Assembly (NCBI GenBank): GCA_963817735.1 | Contig: CAWFPP010000026.1 | Coordinates: 62,001 to 126,000 of the forward strand | DNA: 64,000 nt | Origin: Bog-473 sp963817735 | GTDB taxonomy: Bacteria; Actinomycetota; Acidimicrobiia; Acidimicrobiales; RAAP-2 | Direction: 5' to 3' | In this document: positions 38,204 through 46,766 of the stretch, one piece after another | Layout of the letters: the number at the start of each line of letters is the position of its first letter | Position numbering within the stretch: the stretch's first letter is position 1 | Notes under the pieces: model-generated | Told to the model about the DNA's origin: nothing | What the model saw: the letters and a program-made list of their open reading frames with translations, nothing else | Databases searched by the model: none | Made by a program: the position numbers and the translations under genes

Positions 38204-38429
38204 CCCTTCCGGACCGAGGGATGAGGCTGCACATCCACCACCAGGTGGGGTCCGTCGATGGACGCTGTCGTTTCCACTTTGAAGTCGAGGAGCCCATCAC
38301 CGTGACCCAGCAAACCGTGGCCGACGCCCGGCTGATCGACCTCGACATCGACACCGAGCGCAAGGCAGCATGACGACCATCGACCAGGGCGGACATCTGC
38401 CAGCGCAACTTCCGGTCCGGAAGGGCTAG
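38200..38429. mobile_element. MITE-like element: 17-bp perfect inverted repeats around 230 bp
   Basis: CTAGCCCTTCCGGACCG at 38200-38216 is repeated exactly in inverse orientation at 38413-38429. If CTAG is a 4-bp target duplication, the element has 13-bp terminal repeats; IS5-type elements duplicate YTAR, which CTAG fits. It lies between the kinase and flippase genes, takes in the kinase's stop codon and may provide the GGAAGGG ribosome site of the flippase. No transposase is encoded. Alternatives are an operator pair or a structured intercistronic RNA. Confidence 0.5.
38221..38373 (+). CDS. Small ORF inside the inverted-repeat element
   Basis: A 50-residue frame (MRLHIHHQVGSVDGRCRF... to DLDIDTERKAA) fills the space between the inverted repeats. 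The composition looks protein-like, with a VTVADARLIDLDID-style C-terminus, but I recognise no family and see no strong ribosome site. It may be a real small protein or a fragment captured by the element. Confidence 0.3.
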   Translation: MRLHIHHQVGSVDGRCRFHFEVEEPITVTQQTVADARLIDLDIDTERKAA

Positions 38430-38436
38430 TCCACCC

Positions 38437-40050
38437 GTGACGAGCGAGCCCGGGACAGGCCCGCAGAATACTTCGGGAGGTGGTCAACCGAAGAGGGCCA
38501 CGGTTCTTCGCAACGTGGCGACGAACTATCTGGTGGCCGTCGTCCTGGTGTTGGTCGGCTTCATCACCACTCCGATCCTGACCCACCAGCTGGGCATCCT
38601 CCGCTATGGCGTCTGGGCGCTCATCGGCTCGCTCATCCCGTTCCTCGAGATTCTCGAGCTGGGATTTGCCAGTGCCACGGTTGCCTTCGTCAGCCGGCAC
38701 CTCGAGCTGCAGGACAACGATCAGGTCAGCGCCACCATCAACACCTCTCTGGTCATCCTCTCGATACTCGGGGTCCTGGCGTTCGCCGGCGTCGTCGTGT
38801 TCGCCGTCTTCCTTCCCGACATCATCACCAGCATCCCCGAAAACCTGGTGGGCCAGGCGCGGTTCCTCCTTCTGCTCCTGGCTTTCGACATGGCCCTTTC
38901 GATTCCCCTGGACACGTTTGGCGGAACACTCATCGCCATGCAGCGCTTCGACCTGTTGAACTACAGCCTGATAGCGGTGATCCTCGCGCAGGCGGTCGGG
39001 TGGGTCGTCGTGTTGTGGCTGCACGGGGGGCTCATCGCGCTGGGTGTCGTCACCGTGGTCATGAGCGAATTGGGGCAGCTGTCGCGCGTGATCATGATCC
39101 GTCGTCTCTTGCCTTGGTTCCGGCCGTCCCTGCGCAAATTCGACCGCAGCATCATCAAGAGGTTCACTACCGCATCGGGCTGGTACTCGTTGGGACAGAT
39201 CTCCGACGCGGTGCTCGGGTTGTCCGACGTCCTCGTGGTGGGAGCAGTCGCGGGGGTGCGGGCCGCCGCCATCTACTCGGTGGCCCAGCGGCTCGGCCAG
39301 CTCCCGCTCAAGGTCGTGCAGCCCCGGACGGCCATCCTGTGGGCGAAGGGAGGGGAGCTGGCGGCCCGGAACAACTGGCACGGTCTGCGGGAAGGCGTCG
39401 ACGACGTGGTTCGGTTCGTCCTGTGCCTGAGCATTCCGGCCGCCATTGCGCTGGGCTTCCTGGCCGGTCCCGCCCTCGAGGCCTGGGTGGGACCGCTCTA
39501 TCGTGAGGCGGCTCCCGTCATCGGCCTTCTCTGCCTGGCCGCCGTGGTGCAGGCCTGGGCCGCGGCGATCAAGGTCACGATGAACGGAGCCGGCCGCCCG
39601 AAATTCGTGGCGACCGTCTACGCCACCGAAGCCGTGTTCCACGTGGCCCTCGGCGTGACTCTGGCGTCGCTCTACGGCCCGCTCGGCATGGCGGAGGCCG
39701 CACTCATCGGTGTCGTGGTGATGGAGGGGATGGTCCTGCTGCCCCTCGGCTACAGGAGGCTGGGGGATTCGCTGTTCCGCCGGGCCCTGCGCTCCACGCG
39801 GGCATTGGCCCTGCCGACGGTGGCCACCGCGGCGCTCGCCTGGTACGTCGGGCGCGGAGGCGGTCGGCTGTACGTCTTCACCGATACACATGCCCGGTTC
39901 ATCGGGCTGACTGCGGTTGCGGCAGCGGCGATCGCGCTCGTCATCGTCTTCTACGTCCTCTTCTTGGTGTCCGCGTCCGCGGCGCAACGCCAGGCGTTCC
40001 TCACCCGATTCCGGACTTCGCTGGGCCGATTCTCGGCCTGGCTGCACTAG
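38437..40050 (+). CDS. Polysaccharide flippase (Wzx-like, MOP superfamily)
   Basis: A 537-aa protein with 12-14 membrane helices. The start NVATNYLVAVVLVLVGFITTPILTHQLGILRYGVWALI is the usual N-terminus of Wzx/PST transporters. It would move lipid-linked repeat units across the membrane for Wzy. It completes the Wzx/Wzy/Wzz set with the two preceding genes. GTG start at 38437, with GGAAGGG at 38419 supplied by the right inverted repeat. Confidence 0.88.
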   Translation: MTSEPGTGPQNTSGGGQPKRATVLRNVATNYLVAVVLVLVGFITTPILTHQLGILRYGVWALIGSLIPFLEILELGFASATVAFVSRHLELQDNDQVSATINTSLVILSILGVLAFAGVVVFAVFLPDIITSIPENLVGQARFLLLLLAFDMALSIPLDTFGGTLIAMQRFDLLNYSLIAVILAQAVGWVVVLWLHGGLIALGVVTVVMSELGQLSRVIMIRRLLPWFRPSLRKFDRSIIKRFTTASGWYSLGQISDAVLGLSDVLVVGAVAGVRAAAIYSVAQRLGQLPLKVVQPRTAILWAKGGELAARNNWHGLREGVDDVVRFVLCLSIPAAIALGFLAGPALEAWVGPLYREAAPVIGLLCLAAVVQAWAAAIKVTMNGAGRPKFVATVYATEAVFHVALGVTLASLYGPLGMAEAALIGVVVMEGMVLLPLGYRRLGDSLFRRALRSTRALALPTVATAALAWYVGRGGGRLYVFTDTHARFIGLTAVAAAAIALVIVFYVLFLVSASAAQRQAFLTRFRTSLGRFSAWLH

Positions 40051-40125
40051 GGTCGATCGCCGTGCGAGGTGTCCCGGCGGTGATGGGATCTGAACCTGTG
40101 TCGTGGCGCGGCTGGATCACGTGGC

Positions 40126-41931
40126 TTGACGACTGAGAACCTTCCACTGGTCAGAGTGAAGTCCCAGCCACGGTGGCTGGGGTCGCCGGACCGGCCGCTG
40201 TTCGCGTGGCTCGACGTGCCCGAGCACGGTCTCGTCGCCGGCGCCGCGGTGTTGTGCCCGACCATCGGCCTGGAGGGGGCCTACTCGGCGCGAGCGCTGC
40301 GCGACCTGGCCCACCGCGTGGCCGGCGCCGGCTGGGCCGCGCTCCGCTTCGACTATGCGGCGACGGGAGACTCGGCGGGCACATGGACAGACTCCGATCT
40401 GGTGGCGGAATGGCTCGACGGCGTGCGGGGTGCCATCGACGATGTGCGCGCCCTGGGGGCCCCGCGGGTGGCAGTCGTCGGGCTCCGGTTCGGAGCAACG
40501 TTGGCCGCCTCCGAGCTGGCCCGGGGCGGGACGGTGGACGATCTCGTCCTGTGGGACCCCTGTGCGACGGGAAAGGCGTTCCTCCGCGAGCAGCGCGCGT
40601 TGACGGTATTCAGGCGCGAAGAGGCGATCGAGCGGGGGTCGCTGGGTGAGGAAGAGATCGTGGGTACCGGCGAGGTCTACGAGGACGGATCGCTCGAGAC
40701 ACCGGGCGCTGTGTTCTCCGCCGCCACGCTCTCCGCGCTGGAGCCGCTCGCCGTGGCCCCCGGCGACCTGCGCCTGGCCGACCGGGAGCTGCTCCTGCCG
40801 CGTCAGGGCCGGAAGCTGGTGCGCGCGCTGGCGGAGCGCAACGAGTTGCCCCATGTCGACACGACGGAGATCACGGGCCAGGAGCTGCTTCTGGACGTCC
40901 AGGCCATCACGCCAGAGCCGACGCTCGAACGGATCGTCGCCTGGCTCACGGAAGTAGGAGGTCCGGGCGTCCCCCTGGCCGTGCCCGAGGAACGGCGGAC
41001 CGCGGTCCTCCGGACGGAGAGCGGCGCCGGCGTGATCGAGCGACCGGTCGAGCTCGGGCCGGCCCGTCTCTTCGCCGTGCTCAGTGAGCCGGAACACACG
41101 GTCCGCCGACCACCTGCCGCCGTCGTCGTCGCCTTTCTCAATGCGGGCCGGATGGGTCATGCCGGCCCGGCCCGACTCTGGGTGGAGTTGGGCCGGTCTT
41201 TGGCGGAGACGGGAGTGCCATGTCTGCGGGTCGACCTCAGCGGCCTGGGCGACAGTCCCACGCGACCGGGGCGGACCGAGTTGGTCGAGTTCCCCGCCGA
41301 CGCCGTCGAGGACCTCGCCGACATTCGTCGGGCGGTGGCGACGGACGGTAAGGCACTCATCCTCGTCGGCCTGTGCTCCGGCGCCGACCACGCCATTGAG
41401 GGTGCGCTCGAGGGCCCTGTCGCGTCCGTGTGCGTGGTCAACCCGGCCCTCAACTTCGTGCGATGGGGTCAGCATCCCTACCGGCGCTACGAGCCCAACG
41501 AAGAGGTGCTGCTTTCGAGCGACCGTGACAGCTGGGGCTCGACCCGGCCCCTGGTGTCGCGCGCCATGAAGCGGCTGGCGCCGTTCCGGAACATGACGCG
41601 GCATGTTCCCAACGTCGGCTGGTGGGTGGTGAACCGGTCGTTCGTCAGAGGAAGCCCGGCGAAGACCTTGGAGCGCGTCACGCAGGCCGGGGTCGACGTC
41701 TTCGTCGTGACCGGCGTTCCCGAGGCGCACCGCATCCGTCGCGGGGAGCACCGGCGCATCCGCGCCCTGGTCCGCCACGGAGGCTTCCGTATGGAGATCG
41801 TGCCCAATCTGGACCACTCGCTGCTGGAACGGAGCGGTCGCACCCGGGTCGGGCAGATGCTGCAAGGGCACATCGTGGCCTTCGTCGACGAGAAGGGTGG
41901 TCCGCCAGCATCCGGGCCCCATTCCTCGTAG
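40126..41931 (+). CDS. Tandem alpha/beta-hydrolase protein with unusual nucleophile elbows
   Basis: A 601-aa protein with two alpha/beta-hydrolase domains (about 20-280 and 300-600). They resemble hydrolases found beside exosortase/EPS loci (ALRFDYAATGDSAG; CLRVDLSGLGDSP). The nucleophile elbow G-x-S-x-G is GLRFG in the first (Arg121 where Ser is expected) and GLCSG in the second (Cys417). So the first domain is probably inactive and the second may use Cys. A late motif with NLDHSLLERSGR could hold the catalytic His. Start uncertain (TTG 40126 or GTG 40156). Role in polysaccharide or surface modification inferred from position. Confidence 0.6.
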   Translation: MTTENLPLVRVKSQPRWLGSPDRPLFAWLDVPEHGLVAGAAVLCPTIGLEGAYSARALRDLAHRVAGAGWAALRFDYAATGDSAGTWTDSDLVAEWLDGVRGAIDDVRALGAPRVAVVGLRFGATLAASELARGGTVDDLVLWDPCATGKAFLREQRALTVFRREEAIERGSLGEEEIVGTGEVYEDGSLETPGAVFSAATLSALEPLAVAPGDLRLADRELLLPRQGRKLVRALAERNELPHVDTTEITGQELLLDVQAITPEPTLERIVAWLTEVGGPGVPLAVPEERRTAVLRTESGAGVIERPVELGPARLFAVLSEPEHTVRRPPAAVVVAFLNAGRMGHAGPARLWVELGRSLAETGVPCLRVDLSGLGDSPTRPGRTELVEFPADAVEDLADIRRAVATDGKALILVGLCSGADHAIEGALEGPVASVCVVNPALNFVRWGQHPYRRYEPNEEVLLSSDRDSWGSTRPLVSRAMKRLAPFRNMTRHVPNVGWWVVNRSFVRGSPAKTLERVTQAGVDVFVVTGVPEAHRIRRGEHRRIRALVRHGGFRMEIVPNLDHSLLERSGRTRVGQMLQGHIVAFVDEKGGPPASGPHSS

Positions 41932-42017
41932 CATCGAGTGTGGACTGACGCCGTGACCGGCGCCGCCATGGACGAGTCGGGGGGTGCCGTGACAGATCGC
42001 GGGAAAGGGTTTCGAAC

Positions 42018-43853
42018 ATGACGACGACGGTGGTGAACGCCCCGGTTCCCAAGCGGGGCCTGGTGAATGCCATCGGCAGGCGCCAGCTCTATAAGTACCC
42101 CAACACGTGGCCGCGACTGGGGTATCTGGCCATCGTGGTGTTGACCACGATCATGCTCTACTACCTCTACTACGTGGAGGGTGCGGTCACGCCGCTGCTG
42201 CTGCCCTACTACCACATGTCCTTCCAGTTCTTCCTGTACCTGTTGGTCGTCTCCAACGCCATCGGGGCCTTCAGCGCGTTCATCGGTGGGCTGTCCGACA
42301 AGATCGGCCGGGCCAACCTCACCATCTACGGCACCCTCGTCGTCGCGCTGGTCCAGCTTCTCGCCATCCCCCACATCCACGACAAGTGGGGGTTCGCCGC
42401 GGCGTACTGCGTGATCGGCTTCGTGGAAGGGGTCATCCTGGTCTCGACTCCCGCACTGATGCGCGACTTCTCGCCACAGATGGGCCGTGGCCTCGCCATG
42501 GGATTCTGGGCGCTCGGCCCCACGATGGGCGCGTTGGCCGCCAGCCTCGTGGCCACGCACACTCTCGACCACCTCAAGCCGTTCCAGGACCAGTTCATCA
42601 TTTCGGGCCTCGTCTGCCTGGGCGTCGTGATCATCGCGTTCTTCTTCCTGCGCGAGCTCTCGCCGCAGCTCCGCGACCAGCTCATGGTGAGCGAGCGCGA
42701 ACGGGCGCTCGTCGAAGCACGAGCCATGGGGATCGACGTCGAGAAGGCAACGAGGCACCCGATCCGCTCCATGATGAAGCTCGACCTGATCTCCTCGTCC
42801 ATCGCGATCTCGCTCTTCCTCCTGTTCTATTACGCCTCGGTGAGTGTGCTCACCATCTACTGGGTCGTCATTTACAATCGTTCGACGCCCCAGGCAAACG
42901 GGATCAACGTCTGGCTCGCCGCCTTCCTCTCCGGCGGGCTCGTCGTGGCCGGTTTCCTCTCCGATTGGGCCCGGGTGCGCAAGCCGTTCATGCTCTTCGG
43001 GGCGGCGTGCTCCATGGTGATGTTGGGTTTCCTCATCGTCCAGACCGGCCACCCCAATACGGGCTACTACGCGAACGTCCTCGTCATCGTCCTGCTGGCG
43101 GTCTCCATCGCCATCGCCTACGCCCCGTGGATGGCGAACTACACCGAACAGGTCGAGTCGCACAATCCGGCTCTGACCGCGTCGGGGCTCGCGGTGTGGG
43201 GATGGATCCTCCGTATCACGGTGGCGCTCTCCTTCCTGGTGCTGCCCTACGTGATCACCACCTCGACGGTGCTGGTCGACAACCAGGCCGCGGGCGCCAC
43301 TCTCCAGACGATCGAAGCCGCGCAGCCGTATGCACCGAACACGACCGCGTTGAAATGCAACGCGACACCAGCGCCGACCGAAGTCATCGCGAACTTGCAG
43401 ACGACCGATGAACCCGGCCCGCAGACGCTGGCGACGCTCCTGAGCGCGTGCAACAGCACCCATAACCTGTTGAAGGCGATCAGCGCCGCCGGCGGTCTGT
43501 CTAATCCCCAGGTCTTGGGTCTGAACGCGTTCAACCCGCTCGCGCTACAGATCGAGAAGGGCATCCCGGTCAGCAAGGCGGAGATTGCGTCCAAGGTCGG
43601 CGTCCACTCGCAGAACCTGGCCAACCTGCTGGTGGCGGCGGAGAAGCTGGTGCCCGCGCAGAAGACCGCGCCGGGTGAGTGGAAGCGCTGGTGGGGGGTG
43701 TGTCTCGTCGGACAGTTCGTCTTCGCCGTGCTCGTCTTCTTCATGCGGGGCCGTTGGAGCCCGCGGGCGGCGCGCCGTGACCTCGCTGAGCACGATCGGA
43801 TAGTCACCGAGGAGCTGGCCAACCTGGCCAGGGAGCCGGCCGCGGTGTCCTGA
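42018..43853 (+). CDS. MFS transporter with a large extracytoplasmic insert
   Basis: A 611-aa major facilitator superfamily protein. The loop after helix 2 has GGLSDKIGRANL, the MFS motif A; later LSDWARVRKPFMLFG is its second-half counterpart. Between the last two helices lies an insert of about 140 residues (about 425-560) with two Cys, rich in Ala/Asn/Thr, which would face outward. Substrate unknown. It follows the hydrolase gene by 86 bases, so it may be the last gene of the polysaccharide operon. ATG at 42018. Confidence 0.8.
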   Translation: MTTTVVNAPVPKRGLVNAIGRRQLYKYPNTWPRLGYLAIVVLTTIMLYYLYYVEGAVTPLLLPYYHMSFQFFLYLLVVSNAIGAFSAFIGGLSDKIGRANLTIYGTLVVALVQLLAIPHIHDKWGFAAAYCVIGFVEGVILVSTPALMRDFSPQMGRGLAMGFWALGPTMGALAASLVATHTLDHLKPFQDQFIISGLVCLGVVIIAFFFLRELSPQLRDQLMVSERERALVEARAMGIDVEKATRHPIRSMMKLDLISSSIAISLFLLFYYASVSVLTIYWVVIYNRSTPQANGINVWLAAFLSGGLVVAGFLSDWARVRKPFMLFGAACSMVMLGFLIVQTGHPNTGYYANVLVIVLLAVSIAIAYAPWMANYTEQVESHNPALTASGLAVWGWILRITVALSFLVLPYVITTSTVLVDNQAAGATLQTIEAAQPYAPNTTALKCNATPAPTEVIANLQTTDEPGPQTLATLLSACNSTHNLLKAISAAGGLSNPQVLGLNAFNPLALQIEKGIPVSKAEIASKVGVHSQNLANLLVAAEKLVPAQKTAPGEWKRWWGVCLVGQFVFAVLVFFMRGRWSPRAARRDLAEHDRIVTEELANLAREPAAVS

Positions 43854-43920
43854 GGTCGCCGGGGGAGACCCTGACCGGGCCCGCGCTCATCTCCGATGCG
43901 GATGACGCCCGGTTGGAGCT

Positions 43921-45012
43921 TCAACCGCCCCGGTCAGCTGGCGCGCCGGCGAGCAGCCGCTCGTAGAGATCCTCCAGCTGCCGCGTCATGGCCTCGGTGG
44001 TGAAGCGCGTCAGGACCTCGGCTCGGCCGGCCGCACCGAGCCGTGCGGCCAACGCAGGATCGGCCAGCAGGCGGTGCACGGCGGCGGACATTCCGGCGGG
44101 CGTTGCGGGCGCTCGCAGGCCGGTTCTCTCGTCGTCGACCATGGACGCGGCGCCGCCCTGGTCGGCCACGACGACCGGGAGCCCGGCGGCCAGCGCCTCG
44201 AACACCGCCAATGGCTGATTGTCGGTGGGGCAGGGGTGGACAAAGACGTCGAAGGCGGAAAGCAGGCTGACGGCGTCGGAGCGGAAACCGGGAAGGCGAA
44301 GGTCCACCCCCTCCGCCAGCGACCGCAGCCGCTCCTCCTCGGGACCTTCACCGAGAATGACCACCACCGCTTCGGGCACGCCGCGCCCGGCGTCGGTGAC
44401 CAGTTCCGGACGCTTCCAGTCGACGAGGCGCATGGAGGCACCTATGACCGTGGCCGTCGGAGCGATCTGCAGCTGTTGTCGGGCCTCCTGGCGCGAGTAG
44501 AGATCGGGCACGGCGATGCCGTTCGCCACAATCTGGTTGGAGCCGTGCAGTTGATGCAGGCGGACAAGCTCCGCCTTGGTCCATTCGGAAGGCAGGATCT
44601 GCATGTCCACGCCCCGGAGAATGAGGCGACCGAGGCGGATGCGCATTGGTTTCTCCGAATAGGTCGGAAGGTGCGCCGTGGTCATCACGACCGGTGTGCG
44701 CAGCGCGATCGCCGCCATGATCGCGTATTGGGCCGCGTGCGAATGCGAGAGCATGGCGTGGAACACCACCGGACGGGCGCGCCGGATGGCCTGGAAGGCG
44801 CGCGCGAATCCCGGGAGATCGACGTTGCCCCGGATGCGCTCCAGACGCACGACCGGAACGTGGCGCGCCTCGAGCTCGGATACGAGCTCGTCGGCCATGA
44901 CGCCGAGCACCATCGGGTCGAACCGCCGCCGGTCGAGGTCGTCGAGGAGCCCGAGCAGGTGACGCTCCACGCCACCGAACGAGTAGCCCTCGACGAAGTA
45001 GACGACTCGCAC
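43921..45012 (-). CDS. Glycosyltransferase family 4
   Basis: A 363-aa GT-B enzyme: VVYFVEGYSFGGVERHLLGLLDDL with the Gly-rich N-terminal loop, HAMLSHSHAAQYAI, a linker, and the donor domain with VIGASMRLVDWKRPEL and PLAVFEALAAGLPVVVADQGGAASMV. GTG start. It is on the minus strand, facing the polysaccharide operon; its product may add a side sugar. Sugar and acceptor unknown. Confidence 0.85.
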   Translation of the reverse strand: MRVVYFVEGYSFGGVERHLLGLLDDLDRRRFDPMVLGVMADELVSELEARHVPVVRLERIRGNVDLPGFARAFQAIRRARPVVFHAMLSHSHAAQYAIMAAIALRTPVVMTTAHLPTYSEKPMRIRLGRLILRGVDMQILPSEWTKAELVRLHQLHGSNQIVANGIAVPDLYSRQEARQQLQIAPTATVIGASMRLVDWKRPELVTDAGRGVPEAVVVILGEGPEEERLRSLAEGVDLRLPGFRSDAVSLLSAFDVFVHPCPTDNQPLAVFEALAAGLPVVVADQGGAASMVDDERTGLRAPATPAGMSAAVHRLLADPALAARLGAAGRAEVLTRFTTEAMTRQLEDLYERLLAGAPADRGG

Positions 45013-45760
45013 CGGGTACGTGATGGCTGTCTTCGGTGACGTGGGCAGGGGGACGGACGCTTCCTTGGAGGCCGCGACGGTAGGCGCCGGCGGAAGGTTT
45101 CTGGAGGAATACGGTACCGGGCGCCATTGTCACGCCGACGTATCCCCGGCCCGGACTACGGGCTCGGGCGCCGGAGTGGAGCCAGCCGTGCGTGGTTGGT
45201 GGGCCGCCGACACAACTGTACGACCAGGAGGTCAAAGTGCTCCGTCTGGAATGATTCCCACGCTAAGGATATGGATTTACCACGGCCCTGATCAGGAGCT
45301 TTGGGTCGTTGGTCGGGTAATGGTTTCACATCGAGTGTCTCGAAGCTGAACGGGGCTCGATGAACGCCCTCATGCCCAGGTGGCTGCGCGCTTGACGGCC
45401 TTTAGCTCGCGCTCGTGAGTTTGAACTCCTCTGAGGGAACGACGCGCCGGAAGATTCCTCGACGGCCTTGACGACCAGTTAGTGATGTACGGATCCCGCT
45501 TTTCAGCAGCAATCCAAGACCACATCGATCCGCTGCCTACCGGCATAGACGACCGACGACGGCAAGACGACCTTCAAGGAGCCTGCCAAGCAGCAATGGG
45601 CCGAGGCTGTCGAGAGCGTCGTTCGCGCCATGGCATCCGTCGATCTGTCGAGGGCTCGGTACTCCTACCCGAAAGTTCCCGGTTGGGGTTTGCCGGGAGC
45701 GCCCCTATGAGCTAAAACGTGGGTTTCACATCTGTCGATGTCGGTTTCGAGGGGTGCGAG
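45013..45760. other. Long intergenic stretch with lower GC and gene debris
   Basis: About 750 bases with no intact gene. The first 200 should hold the promoter of the minus-strand glycosyltransferase. From about 45230 the composition drops in GC and short frames give no family; one late frame (45549-45710) looks like a gene end. This is the left edge of the lower-GC accessory stretch that reaches the tRNA at 53240. Confidence 0.4.
45549..45710 (+). pseudogene. Possible 3' gene fragment
   Basis: The frame reads TTDDGKTTFKEPAKQQWAEA, then VESVVRAMASVDLSRARYSY and ends PGWGLPGAPL before TGA. It has a protein-like composition but no start codon in a sensible place and a TAG just upstream, so it looks like the remnant of a longer gene. 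Family not recognised. Confidence 0.25.
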
Positions 45761-46414
45761 ATGGACGAGGCCGCTCCTGCCCAAGGTTGGTGGAAGGCAA
45801 TTGACGGGAGGTGGTACCCGCCCGCATCAGTTCCGTCGACGCCGTCCGCCCACCCTCCTCGCCACGCCCGCGTAGCCACAGGAAGCCCGGCGGGCGCACC
45901 GCAAAAGTCGCCCTCGGGGTCCGTCTCTCCCGGATCCATGGCCGCCCCTGCTGCATACACCGGAGCACAGTCAGGGAAGCCGCTTCGCCGACCGCCACGC
46001 TACTGGATCCTCGCGGTCCTCCTCGTTCTCACTGCCGGGTCCATCTCAGCCGCTGCGAGTGTGCTCGCGAGAAAGGGCCACGACCCGCACTCGAAGCACA
46101 CGGTAACTTTCTCGGTCACCGGATCTGGCTCTTCGGGTGTCCGCGACATCTCCATTCTGACCCTTCAGAGGGGGAACGGACTCAGCGGAGAGGTGCGGGT
46201 AATCGACGCCCCCCTTCCGTGGACGAGAAGGGTCGTCACGTCAGATCTCGGTCTCGGCACCTCGTTCTCGGTCAGGGTGGAGAATGGTCCGATAGGGCTC
46301 GCCTACGTGATCTGCTCGATTTCCGAAGAAGGCAAGCTGCTCAGCTCCAATAAGGCGGAAGGACCGTATGCCGTCGCCTCCTGCAGCAGCGCCGGGTCTT
46401 CGGGCAGCGGCTGA
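45761..46414 (+). CDS. MmpS-like membrane protein with WYPP leader
   Basis: A 217-aa protein. The N-terminus has GWWKAIDGRWYPP, a leader motif I associate with Acidimicrobiia surface proteins, then a Pro/Ser-rich stretch and one membrane helix (YWILAVLLVLTAGSISAAASV, about 80-100). The exterior domain (HTVTFSVTGSGSSG... LPWTRRVV ... VICSISEEGKLL ... AVASC) follows the MmpS pattern, including the two Cys. MmpS proteins assist MmpL lipid exporters in mycobacteria, but no MmpL is present here. I chose ATG 45761; GTG 45719 is also in frame. Confidence 0.6.
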   Translation: MDEAAPAQGWWKAIDGRWYPPASVPSTPSAHPPRHARVATGSPAGAPQKSPSGSVSPGSMAAPAAYTGAQSGKPLRRPPRYWILAVLLVLTAGSISAAASVLARKGHDPHSKHTVTFSVTGSGSSGVRDISILTLQRGNGLSGEVRVIDAPLPWTRRVVTSDLGLGTSFSVRVENGPIGLAYVICSISEEGKLLSSNKAEGPYAVASCSSAGSSGSG

Positions 46415-46427
46415 GGGAGGAGGTCCG

Positions 46428-46766
46428 ATGGCTGACAGTGGCCGGTGGCGAGCAGATCCCCTTGGAACGTATCGAGAGTGGTATGTCGACGACGACGTCG
46501 AACGATCCGGATCTGAGGATGAAGGTCATCGCTCCATGACGGTCATCGTCCGAAAACGGCGCCTGATGGCTCCCTTTCCTTGCGAACGTGTCCTGGGGCA
46601 TCTCGCGCAGCCAGCTCGAGGTGGACGAGTTGCCACGGGTGCGCGTCTGGCTCTTGATGGACCAGCTCATCCAAAGCTCGACGCCCTGCCGCAGCTCGTC
46701 GAGGTCCCAGAAGCCGGCGCAATGCTCGTGTCGCCGGCGGTTGTCTCCAGGCGTCACGACGGCGAA
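46428..46766 (+). pseudogene. Decayed or frameshifted coding region before the GT2 gene
   Basis: A strong ribosome site (GGAGGAGG) precedes ATG 46428, which opens MADSGRWRADPLGTYREWYV. Reading on in that frame joins the glycosyltransferase, but third positions become AT-rich. Between about 46566 and 46690 the +1 frame instead has strongly GC-rich third positions and reads like protein (SWGISRSQLEVDELPRVRVW then LLMDQLIQSS). This suggests a separate small gene broken by indels. Family unknown. Confidence 0.35.

Noticed and set aside
45482..45715. 77-residue frame in the long intergenic stretch
   Set aside because: Arg-rich shadow with no ribosome site; the neighbouring frame ending at 45710 looks more protein-like.
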